A stretch of DNA of 33,855 nucleotides from an uncultured Parafilimonas sp. (GTDB lineage: Bacteria > Bacteroidota > Bacteroidia > Chitinophagales > Chitinophagaceae): positions 1 to 33,855 of the forward strand of contig CALAGJ010000044.1 of assembly GCA_937892395.1 (NCBI GenBank), read 5' to 3'. Both the position numbers and the translations under genes were made by a program. Positions 16,762 to 25,312 of this stretch are shown one piece after another. Each line of letters opens with the position of its first letter. Position 1 is the stretch's first letter. The notes below the pieces were generated by a model. It was not told where the DNA came from. It saw only the letters and a program-made list of their open reading frames with translations, and did no database searches.

Positions 16762-18105
16762 ATGAAAATGGAGTTAAATAAATTAACAGCAATATCACCC
16801 ATTGATGGACGCTATAGAAAACAAGTACATCATTTAGATGAATACTTTTCTGAGTATGCACTTATGAAATACAGGGTACAAGTTGAAATAGCTTATTTTT
16901 TATTTCTTGCAGATAAAAAAATATTTAAACTCGGTGAAAAGCATCGAAAAGCCATGTTGCAGCTTTCAGAAAATTTTAGCCTTCACGATGCTGAAACCAT
17001 CAAACAGATTGAAGCTACAACAAACCATGATGTAAAAGCTGTGGAATATTTTATCAAACAAGCCTTAGATAAAGTAGGTGCATCGGCAGTAAAAGAATGG
17101 GTACACTTTGGGCTTACCAGTCAGGATATCAATAATACATCCATACCACTTAGCTGGAAGCATTGCATGGAATATGAATACCTGCCGGCACTACTCAACC
17201 TCAAAAATAAATTAGCACAGCTTGGCGAACAATGGATGAAAATTTCTATGCTTGCTCGTACACATGGGCAGCCTGCTTCGCCCACAAAATTGGGTAAAGA
17301 AATACTGGTTTTTACAGAGCGTATGGATGCACAAATACGACTCTTTGTTCAAATTCCTTTTACTGCAAAATTTGGCGGAGCCACAGGAAATTTCAATGCA
17401 CATCATGTAGCCTTCCCCAAAAAAGATTGGGTTAAACTGGCCAATGAATTTACAGAAAATAGTCTCCAACTCCAACGCCAGCAATACACCACTCAAATAG
17501 AACACTACGATAATCTGGCTGCACATTTAGATACTATGCGCCGCATCAACACCATTCTTATTGATTTGTGTAGAGATGTATGGACATATATCAGCATGGA
17601 TTATTTCAAACAAAAAACTAAAGCCGGAGAAGTGGGTAGTAGTGCTATGCCGCACAAAGTGAACCCAATAGATTTTGAGAATGCGGAAGGCAATTTTGGC
17701 TTCGCAAATGCAATATTAGAACACTTAAGCAGCAAACTGCCTATCAGCAGATTGCAGAGAGATCTTACAGATAGCACCGTGCTACGCAATATTGGAATGC
17801 CCGTGGCTCATACCATTCTTGGACTGCAAAGTCTGCACAAAGGCTTAGATAAACTACTGCTAAATGAAGTAAAAATTGCTGCTGACTTAGAGGCAAATTG
17901 GGCTGTAGTGGCAGAAGCCATTCAAACTATTTTGAGAAGGGAAAATTATCCAAATCCTTATGAAGCTTTAAAGGACTTGACAAGGGGCAATCATACTCTT
18001 GATAGAAAAGTGATTCATGCATTTATCAGCAAGCTAAAAGTATCTCCTACTATAAAAGAGGAGTTGAAAAAGATAACGCCGCATAACTATACAGGAGTTT
18101 TTTAA
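16762..18105 (+). CDS. purB: Adenylosuccinate lyase
   Basis: PurB catalyses two fumarate eliminations in purine synthesis: SAICAR to AICAR and adenylosuccinate to AMP. The 447 aa length and sequence are those of the E. coli-type branch, starting LTAISPIDGRYR, then FGLTSQDINNT, ARTHGQPASPTKLGKE and the fumarase-superfamily signature GSSAMPHKVNPIDFENAEGN (about 293-312, mobile catalytic loop with the catalytic Ser). The start at ATG 16762 is preferred; ATG 16768 is two codons downstream. It is divergent from mqnA across 140 bp and followed 35 bp later by a secreted protease gene, which need not share its function. Confidence 0.96.
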   Translation: MKMELNKLTAISPIDGRYRKQVHHLDEYFSEYALMKYRVQVEIAYFLFLADKKIFKLGEKHRKAMLQLSENFSLHDAETIKQIEATTNHDVKAVEYFIKQALDKVGASAVKEWVHFGLTSQDINNTSIPLSWKHCMEYEYLPALLNLKNKLAQLGEQWMKISMLARTHGQPASPTKLGKEILVFTERMDAQIRLFVQIPFTAKFGGATGNFNAHHVAFPKKDWVKLANEFTENSLQLQRQQYTTQIEHYDNLAAHLDTMRRINTILIDLCRDVWTYISMDYFKQKTKAGEVGSSAMPHKVNPIDFENAEGNFGFANAILEHLSSKLPISRLQRDLTDSTVLRNIGMPVAHTILGLQSLHKGLDKLLLNEVKIAADLEANWAVVAEAIQTILRRENYPNPYEALKDLTRGNHTLDRKVIHAFISKLKVSPTIKEELKKITPHNYTGVF

Positions 18106-18107
18106 AC

Positions 18108-18130
18108 ATTCTCCGTAGGGGCAACAAAAA
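18108..18130 (-). repeat. Possible dispersed palindrome copy F (divergent)
   Basis: Read on the minus strand: T-run, TTGCCCCTACGGAG, then AATG. The stem CTCC/GGGG has one G-T pair. The layout matches the other copies loosely, so membership is uncertain. It lies between purB and the protease gene. Confidence 0.25.
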
Positions 18131-18140
18131 GCAAAATACG

Positions 18141-20075
18141 ATGAAGAAAAAACTTACTTTCCTTTTTCTATTATTGTTTTGTACCTGTTTAATCAAAGCA
18201 CAAAGAACTTGTAGATTTCATACCCTACTTCAAGAAGAATTAAGCAGGAATGAAGCGCTGAGTTTTCAAAAAAATAATTTTGAAGAGCAACTTTCTGTGT
18301 TTGAAGAGCAACTAAGTAAGCATCAGATACGACTACCGGATACTATTTTTATACCATTGGTTTTTCATGTGTTGTGGCATACGGATATAGAAAATATTGT
18401 TGATTCGCAAATAACCACTCAGGTACGCATTCTCAATGAAGATTTTCGTTCTATGAATGCTGATACATCAAATACACCATCTTTTTTTAAGCCATACCGC
18501 GGTAAAACAAGATTCTATTTTGTATTAGCAAAGCAAGACCCTTATGGTATGCCTACAACAGGTATCAATAGGGTTTATACCTTTAGGAAAGATGGGTTTT
18601 CATTGGATGGATCTGTAAATGTGAGCAAACTTGGCGGGCAGGATGCATGGAATCCGCAGCATTATGTAAATATCTGGGTTTGTAATATGGAAAGTGCCAG
18701 TGGCACAGTGGGTGCTACTTATTTTCCCGGAGGAAGTTTAAAAAGAGACGGCATCATGGTAGATTATCGTTATCTCGGTAATGGTGGCGTTACGGTAGCT
18801 CCGTATAATTTAGGTCGTACCATGACGCATGAAATGGGCCACTATTTTAACCTCGATCATACCTGGGGACCCACTGATATTACTTTTGCTCCATTTTGTG
18901 GAGATGATGATCATGTGGAGGACACACCGCCACAAGCAAATGCAAACTATTATTGTCCAAAATATCCACAGCCGTCCTGTGGAAATACCAGCGACATGTT
19001 TATGAATTATATGGATTATGTAGATGATCCATGTATGAATATGTTTAGTAAAGGACAGGTAGAAAGAATGATGGCTGCCTGGTATATCATGACTCCATAT
19101 TTGAGCAACTCAAAAGCACTTGAAACTCCACCTGAGCGTGCATCTGCTGATGCTGGTGTTATCGAAATTCTAAGTCCTATAAACAATAGTTTTACATGTA
19201 ATGATGCTGATAAAGTAATCGTTATTGTAAGAAATTTTGGAACGGATACCATCAGAAATATAAAAATAATAACTGGCTTGAAAGGCATTCCTGCAGCAAA
19301 TGCCATGTATGAGCTTAATGATTTACATATCCTACCACAATCACAGGACACTATTCTTTTAAAGGGCATATTTAGATATAATACAGTAGGTAGTTTATCA
19401 TTTTTTGCTGCTACAACACAACCCAATCATTTGGAAGATGGTAATGCTTCAAATGATAAATCTATCATCACCATCAATGTGCAGGGCAAGCGTGGAATCA
19501 ACTTGCCATATATACAGCATTTTAATGAAATACCTTTTCCGCCAAAAGGTGTAGGTGTTGAAAATGCGGATGGGCTTTTTACCTGGACTGCTACAAATGG
19601 CAGCCAGCAGAGTGGCCTTGCCCCAAGTGTAACGATGGATAATATTGAATATCCATTTATTGGCAGAAAAGATTACTTATTGATGCCCGCTGTAGATCTT
19701 TCTACAACAAAAAAACCTGTGCTCAGCTTCTTACATGCTTACCAATTATATAAAGAAGGGAAGCGATTGTATAGCGACACATTAACTGTAGAAATAAGTA
19801 CAGATTGTGGCCAATCCTGGAATCGAGTATGGTGTAAAGGGGGCTTTGATTTGGCTACTGTAAAACCCCCACAGCGAGGCTATTTTAGCCCAGACAAAAG
19901 AGAACAATGGCAGGCGAATAATATATCCTTACTTCCCTGGAAAGGCAATAAAAATGTGTGGATAAGATTTGGAAATATTTGCGGTGGCGAAAATCTCTTA
20001 TACCTTGATGATTTACGGATTGCAGATGTACAACAAAGCGTAAATATTGGTTTTGAAAATACTGTGTTAGAATAA
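18141..20075 (+). CDS. Secreted M43 (pappalysin-like) zinc metalloprotease
   Basis: The 644 aa protein starts with a signal peptide (MKKKLTFLFLLLFCTCLIKA). The catalytic domain spans about 50-330 and has the extended zinc motif HEMGHYFNLDH (His230, Glu231, His234, His240) and a Met-turn in DMFMNYMDYVDD, as in M43 cytophagalysin-type enzymes. Cysteines around FCGDDDHVEDTPP and YYCP are typical. It is followed by a CARDB-like beta domain (about 340-450) and a C-terminal jelly-roll/choice-of-anchor-J-like domain (about 465-635: PYIQHFN, LMPAVDLS, YSDTLTVEISTDCG, WIRFGN). The usual T9SS type A sorting tail is absent: the protein ends NIGFENTVLE exactly where such a tail would start. Confidence 0.88.
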   Translation: MKKKLTFLFLLLFCTCLIKAQRTCRFHTLLQEELSRNEALSFQKNNFEEQLSVFEEQLSKHQIRLPDTIFIPLVFHVLWHTDIENIVDSQITTQVRILNEDFRSMNADTSNTPSFFKPYRGKTRFYFVLAKQDPYGMPTTGINRVYTFRKDGFSLDGSVNVSKLGGQDAWNPQHYVNIWVCNMESASGTVGATYFPGGSLKRDGIMVDYRYLGNGGVTVAPYNLGRTMTHEMGHYFNLDHTWGPTDITFAPFCGDDDHVEDTPPQANANYYCPKYPQPSCGNTSDMFMNYMDYVDDPCMNMFSKGQVERMMAAWYIMTPYLSNSKALETPPERASADAGVIEILSPINNSFTCNDADKVIVIVRNFGTDTIRNIKIITGLKGIPAANAMYELNDLHILPQSQDTILLKGIFRYNTVGSLSFFAATTQPNHLEDGNASNDKSIITINVQGKRGINLPYIQHFNEIPFPPKGVGVENADGLFTWTATNGSQQSGLAPSVTMDNIEYPFIGRKDYLLMPAVDLSTTKKPVLSFLHAYQLYKEGKRLYSDTLTVEISTDCGQSWNRVWCKGGFDLATVKPPQRGYFSPDKREQWQANNISLLPWKGNKNVWIRFGNICGGENLLYLDDLRIADVQQSVNIGFENTVLE

Positions 20076-20194
20076 TTTTATTAAGGCAGGAGTTCATATA
20101 TCTTAAAGCCCGTTTAGGAGTATAACCTCATTCATGTGTAGTCTGTTTCTTTATTGGCTATCATTATTCCTTCTTGAGGTTTCTACTACTCCAA

Positions 20195-20216
20195 TCATTA
20201 CCCGAAGTGAAAAAAG
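20195..20216 (-). repeat. Dispersed palindrome copy E
   Basis: On the minus strand: TTTTTTCACTTCGGGTAATGATT. The loop and right arm (TTCGGG-TAATGATT) match copies A and D; the left arm has decayed. It lies in the 267 bp gap before the Asp-box protein gene, which otherwise shows only an A/T-rich leader. Confidence 0.45.
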
Positions 20217-20342
20217 CTACTCTCTTTTTTTTTTCTTCAATACAAGCTATTCAATAAAAAACAAATGCTTCATCTAACACTCATCATTTATCCATAAACC
20301 AAACTATCAATCTCCTTACATTCGCTGCTCAATTTTATTGCC

Positions 20343-23300
20343 ATGCGAAAATTTTCGGGAATACTATTTTCCCTACTTGCACTTGCTGCATCTGCACAAA
20401 AGAAACAAAGTACACCTCCCACAGTAAGTGATTCTATACCGTTTTCTTTGGGGGCACTTAGCTTTAGAAATATTGGTCCTGCGTTAATGAGTGGACGCAT
20501 TTTTGACATAGCCGTCAATCCCCAAAACAGTTCTGAATATTATGTAGCCGCTGCCAGTGGTGGTGTATGGAAAACGGTAAATAATGGCATTACTTATGAT
20601 CCAATTTTTGATGGAGAAGGCTCATTTAGTATAGGTGCTTTAACGATTGATCCAAGCAACCCTTATACCATTTGGGTGGGTACAGGTGAAGCCAATAACC
20701 AGCGTAGTGTGGCTTATGGAGATGGTGTGTATAGAAGTGATGACGGAGGGAAATCTTGGAAAAATATGGGCCTCACAAAAAGCGAACATATTGCACGAAT
20801 AGTAGTAGATCCAAAAAATAGTAACACCATTTATGTAGCTGCTTATGGTCCGCTATGGAGCAATGGTGGTGAAAGAGGAATTTATAAATCCACAGATGGC
20901 GGAAACACCTGGAAAGAGAGTCTGAAAGTAAGTCAATATACCGGATTTTGTGATGTACGCATGGATCCCCGAAATCCTGATGTTCTCTATGCTGTAGCCC
21001 ATCAGCGTCAGAGAAAAGTATATGGATTTGTAGATGGCGGACCAGAAAGTGCTGTATATAAAACAACTGATGGTGGTACCACTTGGAATAAACTTTCCAA
21101 TGGATTGCCGGGTGGTGATGTAGGTCGTATTGGCCTTGCCATAGCGCCATCTAATCCGGATGTGCTGTATGCCATAGTAGAAGCCCAAGAGGGTAGTAGT
21201 GGGTTTTATAAAAGTACAGATCGTGGTGCCAGTTGGAATAAGCAAAGCAGCCATTCTACATCAGGCAATTACTACCAGCGCATTTTTGTAGATCCTATCA
21301 ATGAAAACAAAATTTATAGTTGCGATATGATGATGGGGCTATCATTAGATGGAGGCATTAGTTGGAATGATGTTCCCACAAAAAATAAACATGTGGATAA
21401 TCATGTTATCTATATAGACCCTAAAAATACAAGCCACTTACTCGTGGGTTGCGATGGTGGTTTGTATGAAACCTATGATGCTGCAGAAAATTGGAATTAC
21501 AAACAGAATCTACCAATTACACAGTTTTATAAAGTAGCCACAGACAATGCATATCCTTTTTATAATGTGTATGGTGGCACTCAGGATAATAATAGTTTAG
21601 CCGGCCCCAGCCGCACTATCAATAACTATGGCATTGACAACAGCAAGTGGGTAATAACAGTAGGAGGTGATGGATATGAAACACAAGTGGATCCTACTGA
21701 TGATAATATTGTATATGCACAATGGCAGTATGGTGGCATTACACGATTTGATAAAAAGAGTGGCGAATCTTTTGATATAAAACCTGTGGAAAGAGAAGGT
21801 GAAGCAGCGTACAGATGGAATTGGGATGCGCCTCTTCTCATTTCCAGACACAACAACAAGCGATTATATTTTGGTGCTAATAAATTATTTCGTACTGATG
21901 ACCGTGGAAATAGTTGGAAGGTAATCAGTCCGGACCTAACCCGTCAATTAGACCGCAACAAGCTCCCCATCATGGATAAAGTGTGGAGTATGGATGCTGT
22001 AGCAAAAAATGAAAGCACAGATATTTTTGGTCAGTTGATGACAATAGCTGAAAGCAGCATTGATGAAAATGTATTGTATGTGGGTACAGATGATGGATTG
22101 ATACAAGTAACCACGGATGGTGGCAGCACTTGGACAAAAATTGATAATATACCGGGCGTGCCTGCCATGACTTATGTAAATATGATTATTTGCAGTCAGC
22201 ATGATCGTGGCACTGCCTATGCTGTTTTTAATCACCACCGTTATGGAGATTTTCATCCTTATATTTTTAAAACTACCGATCTTGGAAAAACATGGACAGC
22301 ACTGCAAAATAATTTGCCGGAGCGTGGCACAGTTTATTGCGTAGCAGAAGATCATGTAAATAAGGACTTACTTTTTGTAGGCACAGAGTTTGGCGTGTAC
22401 ACATCACTAAATGGTGGTAAAAAATGGTGGGCATTGAAGGGCGGTTTACCCACTATATGTGTAAAGGATATGGAAATACAACGTAGAGAAAATGATCTAG
22501 CCATTGCCAGTTTTGGACGAGGATTTTTTATTTTAGATGATTATAGCGCTCTGCGCAATATGAAAGCTGAAGACTACACAAAAGCCGCAGTTATCTATCC
22601 TGTAAAAGACGCATTAATGTTTGCTGAAGCTACACCTCTTGGCGGATGGCAGGAATCGCCGGTGGGAAGTATGGGTGCCAGTTTTTATGCAGCGCCAAAT
22701 CCAAAAGTAGGAGCAGTGTTTACCTATTTTCTCAAAGATGATATAAAAACCATAAAACAAAAAAGGCAGGCAGCAGAGGCCGAACTCATCAAGCAAAACA
22801 AACCCGTGCCATACCCGTCTGCGGATAGTATGCGCATAGAAGACAATCAGGAAAAACCGCATCTCTTATTTACTGTTTATGATGCCTCCGGCAATGCTGT
22901 AAGACGCATAAAAACAAGTGCTTCAAAAGGCCTCAATCGTATTGTTTGGGATTTTAGATATCCATCGGGAGGTTATTATAATGCAGAAGATGGTGGCAGC
23001 GGTTTAAAAGCGGTACCCGGCACTTACAAAGTAGGATTGCATAAATATGAAGCAGGTGTATATACTGAGCTTGCAGCACCTGTTTCTTTTAAAGCAGTAC
23101 CGCTCAACTGGCATCAATTGGCCGCCACAGACCAGCAGCAAGTAAAAGTTTTTACGGATAAAGTAAATGAACTCCGCAGGGTGTGTGATGGTACTTATGA
23201 ATATGTAAGCAGAATGAAGGATAAGTTTGCTCAAGTGCAGAAAGCTATTGTAGCTGCACCACAGTTACCGCTCAATATCAGTGAACAAGCCATGTCTATT

Positions 23301-23594
23301 CAAACACAGATGAAAGCACTTGAATTAAAAATGTATGGCGATCGTAGTCTTTCAGCAAGACAGTTTGAAACGCTGCCCACTGTATATGACCGCCTCAATA
23401 CCATCATCTATGGCTTGTGGAATGTAACTTCTGCGCCAACTGCTACACAGCAAAACAGTTATGAAGTAGCCCTAAAGCAATTTGATGGTTTATATGCACA
23501 GGTAAAAACAGCAGATACAGCTCTCAGAAATTTACTGAGCCAATTGGCACAATATAAAGCTCCTGTAATCAGCGGTGAGTTGCCGGCTTGGTAA
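20343..23594 (+). CDS. Large secreted Asp-box/VPS10-like beta-propeller protein ('glycosyl hydrolase' BNR repeat family)
   Basis: The 1083 aa exported protein (signal peptide MRKFSGILFSLLALAASAQ) belongs to the widespread Bacteroidota/Acidobacteriota group often labelled glycosyl hydrolase or sortilin-like. Residues about 30-740 contain about ten Asp-box motifs (for example RSDDGGKSW, KSTDGGNTW, KTTDGGTTW, VTTDGGSTW, KTTDLGKTW) in WD40/BNR-type blades, with blocks such as FRNIGPALMSGRI and VYGGTQDNN. A FlgD-like Ig region follows (about 840-925: VRRIKTSASKGLNRIVWDF...VPGTYKVGL) and then a helical tail. No catalytic residues are assured: Asp-boxes are structural, so hydrolase activity is unproven. 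No T9SS sorting tail. A terminator lies 21 bp downstream. Confidence 0.85.
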   Translation: MRKFSGILFSLLALAASAQKKQSTPPTVSDSIPFSLGALSFRNIGPALMSGRIFDIAVNPQNSSEYYVAAASGGVWKTVNNGITYDPIFDGEGSFSIGALTIDPSNPYTIWVGTGEANNQRSVAYGDGVYRSDDGGKSWKNMGLTKSEHIARIVVDPKNSNTIYVAAYGPLWSNGGERGIYKSTDGGNTWKESLKVSQYTGFCDVRMDPRNPDVLYAVAHQRQRKVYGFVDGGPESAVYKTTDGGTTWNKLSNGLPGGDVGRIGLAIAPSNPDVLYAIVEAQEGSSGFYKSTDRGASWNKQSSHSTSGNYYQRIFVDPINENKIYSCDMMMGLSLDGGISWNDVPTKNKHVDNHVIYIDPKNTSHLLVGCDGGLYETYDAAENWNYKQNLPITQFYKVATDNAYPFYNVYGGTQDNNSLAGPSRTINNYGIDNSKWVITVGGDGYETQVDPTDDNIVYAQWQYGGITRFDKKSGESFDIKPVEREGEAAYRWNWDAPLLISRHNNKRLYFGANKLFRTDDRGNSWKVISPDLTRQLDRNKLPIMDKVWSMDAVAKNESTDIFGQLMTIAESSIDENVLYVGTDDGLIQVTTDGGSTWTKIDNIPGVPAMTYVNMIICSQHDRGTAYAVFNHHRYGDFHPYIFKTTDLGKTWTALQNNLPERGTVYCVAEDHVNKDLLFVGTEFGVYTSLNGGKKWWALKGGLPTICVKDMEIQRRENDLAIASFGRGFFILDDYSALRNMKAEDYTKAAVIYPVKDALMFAEATPLGGWQESPVGSMGASFYAAPNPKVGAVFTYFLKDDIKTIKQKRQAAEAELIKQNKPVPYPSADSMRIEDNQEKPHLLFTVYDASGNAVRRIKTSASKGLNRIVWDFRYPSGGYYNAEDGGSGLKAVPGTYKVGLHKYEAGVYTELAAPVSFKAVPLNWHQLAATDQQQVKVFTDKVNELRRVCDGTYEYVSRMKDKFAQVQKAIVAAPQLPLNISEQAMSIQTQMKALELKMYGDRSLSARQFETLPTVYDRLNTIIYGLWNVTSAPTATQQNSYEVALKQFDGLYAQVKTADTALRNLLSQLAQYKAPVISGELPAW

Positions 23595-23615
23595 TAAGTT
23601 ATGGATAAAATAAAT

Positions 23616-23651
23616 GAGGCTATCTAATATTTTAGTTGGCCTCTTTTTTTT
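23616..23651 (+). terminator. Intrinsic terminator after the Asp-box protein gene
   Basis: GAGGC (23616-23620) pairs with GCCTC (23639-23643), with an inner CTAA...TTAG stem, followed by eight T residues. The GAGGC/GCCTC arms and T-run resemble the terminator at 9232. Confidence 0.8.
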
Positions 23652-23841
23652 AATTGATATGATACTAGCATAAATTGGTTATCCAATTATTGTTTAAACA
23701 AATAATATTCGCTTTGTCTTTGTGCAAAATACACTTGATATGAAAATTAAAGACAAAATAATTCGGTATAAATATTTGTATTCAATAATAATCTGACATA
23801 ATAATCGCAAATTGGTACTCCTATTTGCTTCCGTGCTACCC

Positions 23842-23868
23842 AAAAAAAAGACCCAAACAATTTGGGCC
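23842..23868 (-). terminator. Intrinsic terminator of the transaldolase gene
   Basis: On the minus strand GGCCCAAA-TTG-TTTGGGTC is followed by eight T residues (the A-run 23842-23849 on the plus strand). It lies 21 bp after the tal stop codon. Confidence 0.85.
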
Positions 23869-23889
23869 ATTTATTCAGTAAAATATTTG

Positions 23890-24540
23890 TTATAATTTTT
23901 TAGCATCTTCCAAAAACTGGGCAAGACCAATATCTGTAAGTGGATGCTTCAATAAACCAAGTATAGAACTTAATGGACAGGTACATACATCGGCACCCAT
24001 TTCTGCTGCACGTACTATATGCAGTGCATTGCGGATAGATGCTGCAAGTATGGCAGTATCAAAGCCCTGTGTGCTATAAATATGTGATAGTTGTGCTATG
24101 AGTTCCATACCATCCCAAGTGCTATCATCTATGCGACCAATAAAAGGTGAAACATAGGTGGCTCCTGCTTTTGCAGCCAATATGCCTTGCCCGGCAGAGA
24201 ATACCAATGTGCAATTTGTTTTAATACCGTTGTCTGTAAACCATTTAATGGCTTTAATGCCATCCTTTATCATAGGTACTTTTACCACAATGTTTGGGTG
24301 CAGTGCTGCCAGCTCTTTTCCTTCGGACACTATGCCATCAAAATCTGTGGAAATAACTTCTGCACTTACATCACCATCTACCAATCCGCAGATATCTTTA
24401 TAATGCTGCATTATGGCATCCCTTCCTTTGATTCCTTCTTTTGCCATGAGGGAAGGATTTGTAGTAACACCATCTAAAATACCTAAATCATTAGCCTCTT
24501 TTATCTGGGCCAGATTTGCAGTATCAATAAAAAATTGCAT
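23890..24540 (-). CDS. tal: Transaldolase (short, FSA-like family)
   Basis: A TIM-barrel class I aldolase of the pentose phosphate pathway that moves a dihydroxyacetone unit between sedoheptulose 7-phosphate and glyceraldehyde 3-phosphate. The 216 aa length fits the short transaldolase/fructose-6-phosphate aldolase subfamily. Visible are MQFFIDTANLAQIKEA, DGVTTNPSL, the Schiff-base lysine Lys87 in VVKVPM, and AGATYVSPFIGRIDD. Phe133 in that last motif is the transaldolase-type residue; fructose-6-phosphate aldolases have Tyr there, so transaldolase is the better call. The SRP RNA gene lies 36 bp upstream on the same strand, with its own U-run. Confidence 0.93.
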   Translation of the reverse strand: MQFFIDTANLAQIKEANDLGILDGVTTNPSLMAKEGIKGRDAIMQHYKDICGLVDGDVSAEVISTDFDGIVSEGKELAALHPNIVVKVPMIKDGIKAIKWFTDNGIKTNCTLVFSAGQGILAAKAGATYVSPFIGRIDDSTWDGMELIAQLSHIYSTQGFDTAILAASIRNALHIVRAAEMGADVCTCPLSSILGLLKHPLTDIGLAQFLEDAKKL

Positions 24541-24576
24541 GAGATATATTTTGAGCTATTGATAGAATAAAAAAAT

Positions 24577-24671
24577 GGCAGGCTACTTACATCGCACCGC
24601 TACAACCGCCTACTCTTGCTGCATTCCTGCCCTGGGAGGGTTCAGCAGGAGCTGGTCGTGTAAGACCTGCC
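24577..24671 (-). ncRNA. ffs: Signal recognition particle RNA (small bacterial type)
   Basis: Read on the minus strand, the RNA starts GGCAGGUCUUAC and ends GUAAGUAGCCUGCC, so the ends pair as a long stem. The centre holds the conserved domain IV apical sequence CCCAGGGCAGGAAUGCAGCA, which corresponds to the SRP54 (Ffh)-binding hairpin. It is about 95 nt, lacks an Alu domain, and is followed by an AUUUUUUU run (24569-24576) that would end transcription. It guides Ffh-bound ribosomes to the membrane. A textbook Bacteroidota promoter lies immediately upstream. Confidence 0.9.
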
Positions 24672-24675
24672 GCTG

Positions 24676-24706
24676 CAAAAATATGGTTTCAGATTAGTCC
24701 ACAAAA
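24676..24706 (-). promoter_or_regulatory. Bacteroidota-type promoter of ffs
   Basis: Minus-strand TTTTG (24702-24706) and TATTTTTG (24676-24683) match the -33 TTTG and -7 TAnnTTTG elements, with an 18 nt spacer. The -7 element ends five bases before the RNA 5' end inferred from base pairing, which supports both calls. Confidence 0.78.
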
Positions 24707-24750
24707 TCTGAATCAGAAATACTTGAAATATTATCTCGAAAACTCTTCTT

Positions 24751-24769
24751 CCCCTTTCGGGGAATGAAG
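24751..24769 (+). repeat. Dispersed palindrome copy B
   Basis: CCCC-TTTC-GGGG followed by AATGAAG: a perfect 4 bp stem with a UUUC loop. It is one half of an inverted pair with copy C, in the gap between ffs and smpB. Confidence 0.55.
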
Positions 24770-24808
24770 CATCGTTTGTTCTAATCAAATTCATTGCTAC
24801 TAATTCTA

Positions 24809-24830
24809 TCATTGCCCGCAGGGCGAAAAA
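24809..24830 (-). repeat. Dispersed palindrome copy C
   Basis: On the minus strand: TTTTTTCGCCC-TGC-GGGC-AATGA. The stem GCCC/GGGC is perfect. It faces copy B in the opposite orientation, with about 40 bp between them. Confidence 0.55.
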
Positions 24831-24871
24831 AGAAAAACCAAATCTACATGGAAGAAATTTAATTTGCGCCC

Positions 24872-25312
24872 ATGGCAAAAGAAATGAATAATCGCCAGGC
24901 ATATCATGAATATGCTATTGAAGATAAATATACTGCTGGTATTGTGCTGCTGGGCACCGAAGTAAAAAGCATAAGGGAAGGAAAACTGAGCTTTAATGAT
25001 GCTTATTGTCTATTTGATAAAGAAGAGTTGTGGCTGCGGGGTTTGTATATAGCTGAATATAGTTTGGGCACGGCTTACAATCATATAGCCATCCATGATC
25101 GCAAACTTTTGCTTACAAAAAGAGAATTAAAAAAATTGGGTGCTCGGTTGAAAGAAAGAGGGTATTCATTGATACCACTACGCATCTATTTTACAGATAC
25201 AAATTTTGTAAAAGTTGAAATAGGCTTGGGTCGTGGCAAAAAACTACACGACAAAAGAGAAACCCTAAAGAAAAAAGATACTGAAAGAGAAATGAAAAGA
25301 TTTTTGAAATGA
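24872..25312 (+). CDS. smpB: SsrA-binding protein SmpB
   Basis: SmpB binds tmRNA and brings it to stalled ribosomes for trans-translation. The 146 aa protein has the OB-fold core: NRQAYHEYAIEDKYTAGIVL, LLGTEVKSIREGKLSFNDAY, WLRGLYIAEYS, then RKLLLTKREL, and the basic C-terminal tail GRGKKLHDKRETLKKKD that enters the mRNA channel. The start at ATG 24872 is the only good choice; ATG 24884 would remove the first four residues. The tmRNA gene ssrA is not in the window. A small hairpin, GGCTA/TAGCC, follows the stop without a T-run. Confidence 0.96.
   Translation: MAKEMNNRQAYHEYAIEDKYTAGIVLLGTEVKSIREGKLSFNDAYCLFDKEELWLRGLYIAEYSLGTAYNHIAIHDRKLLLTKRELKKLGARLKERGYSLIPLRIYFTDTNFVKVEIGLGRGKKLHDKRETLKKKDTEREMKRFLK

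Noticed and set aside
23890..24540. Fructose-6-phosphate aldolase instead of transaldolase
   Set aside because: The VSPFIGR motif has Phe where the aldolases have Tyr, and the rest matches short transaldolases better.
24642..24902. Minus-strand 86-codon frame across the ffs-smpB gap
   Set aside because: It overlaps the SRP RNA gene, its promoter and the smpB start, and encodes no recognisable protein.
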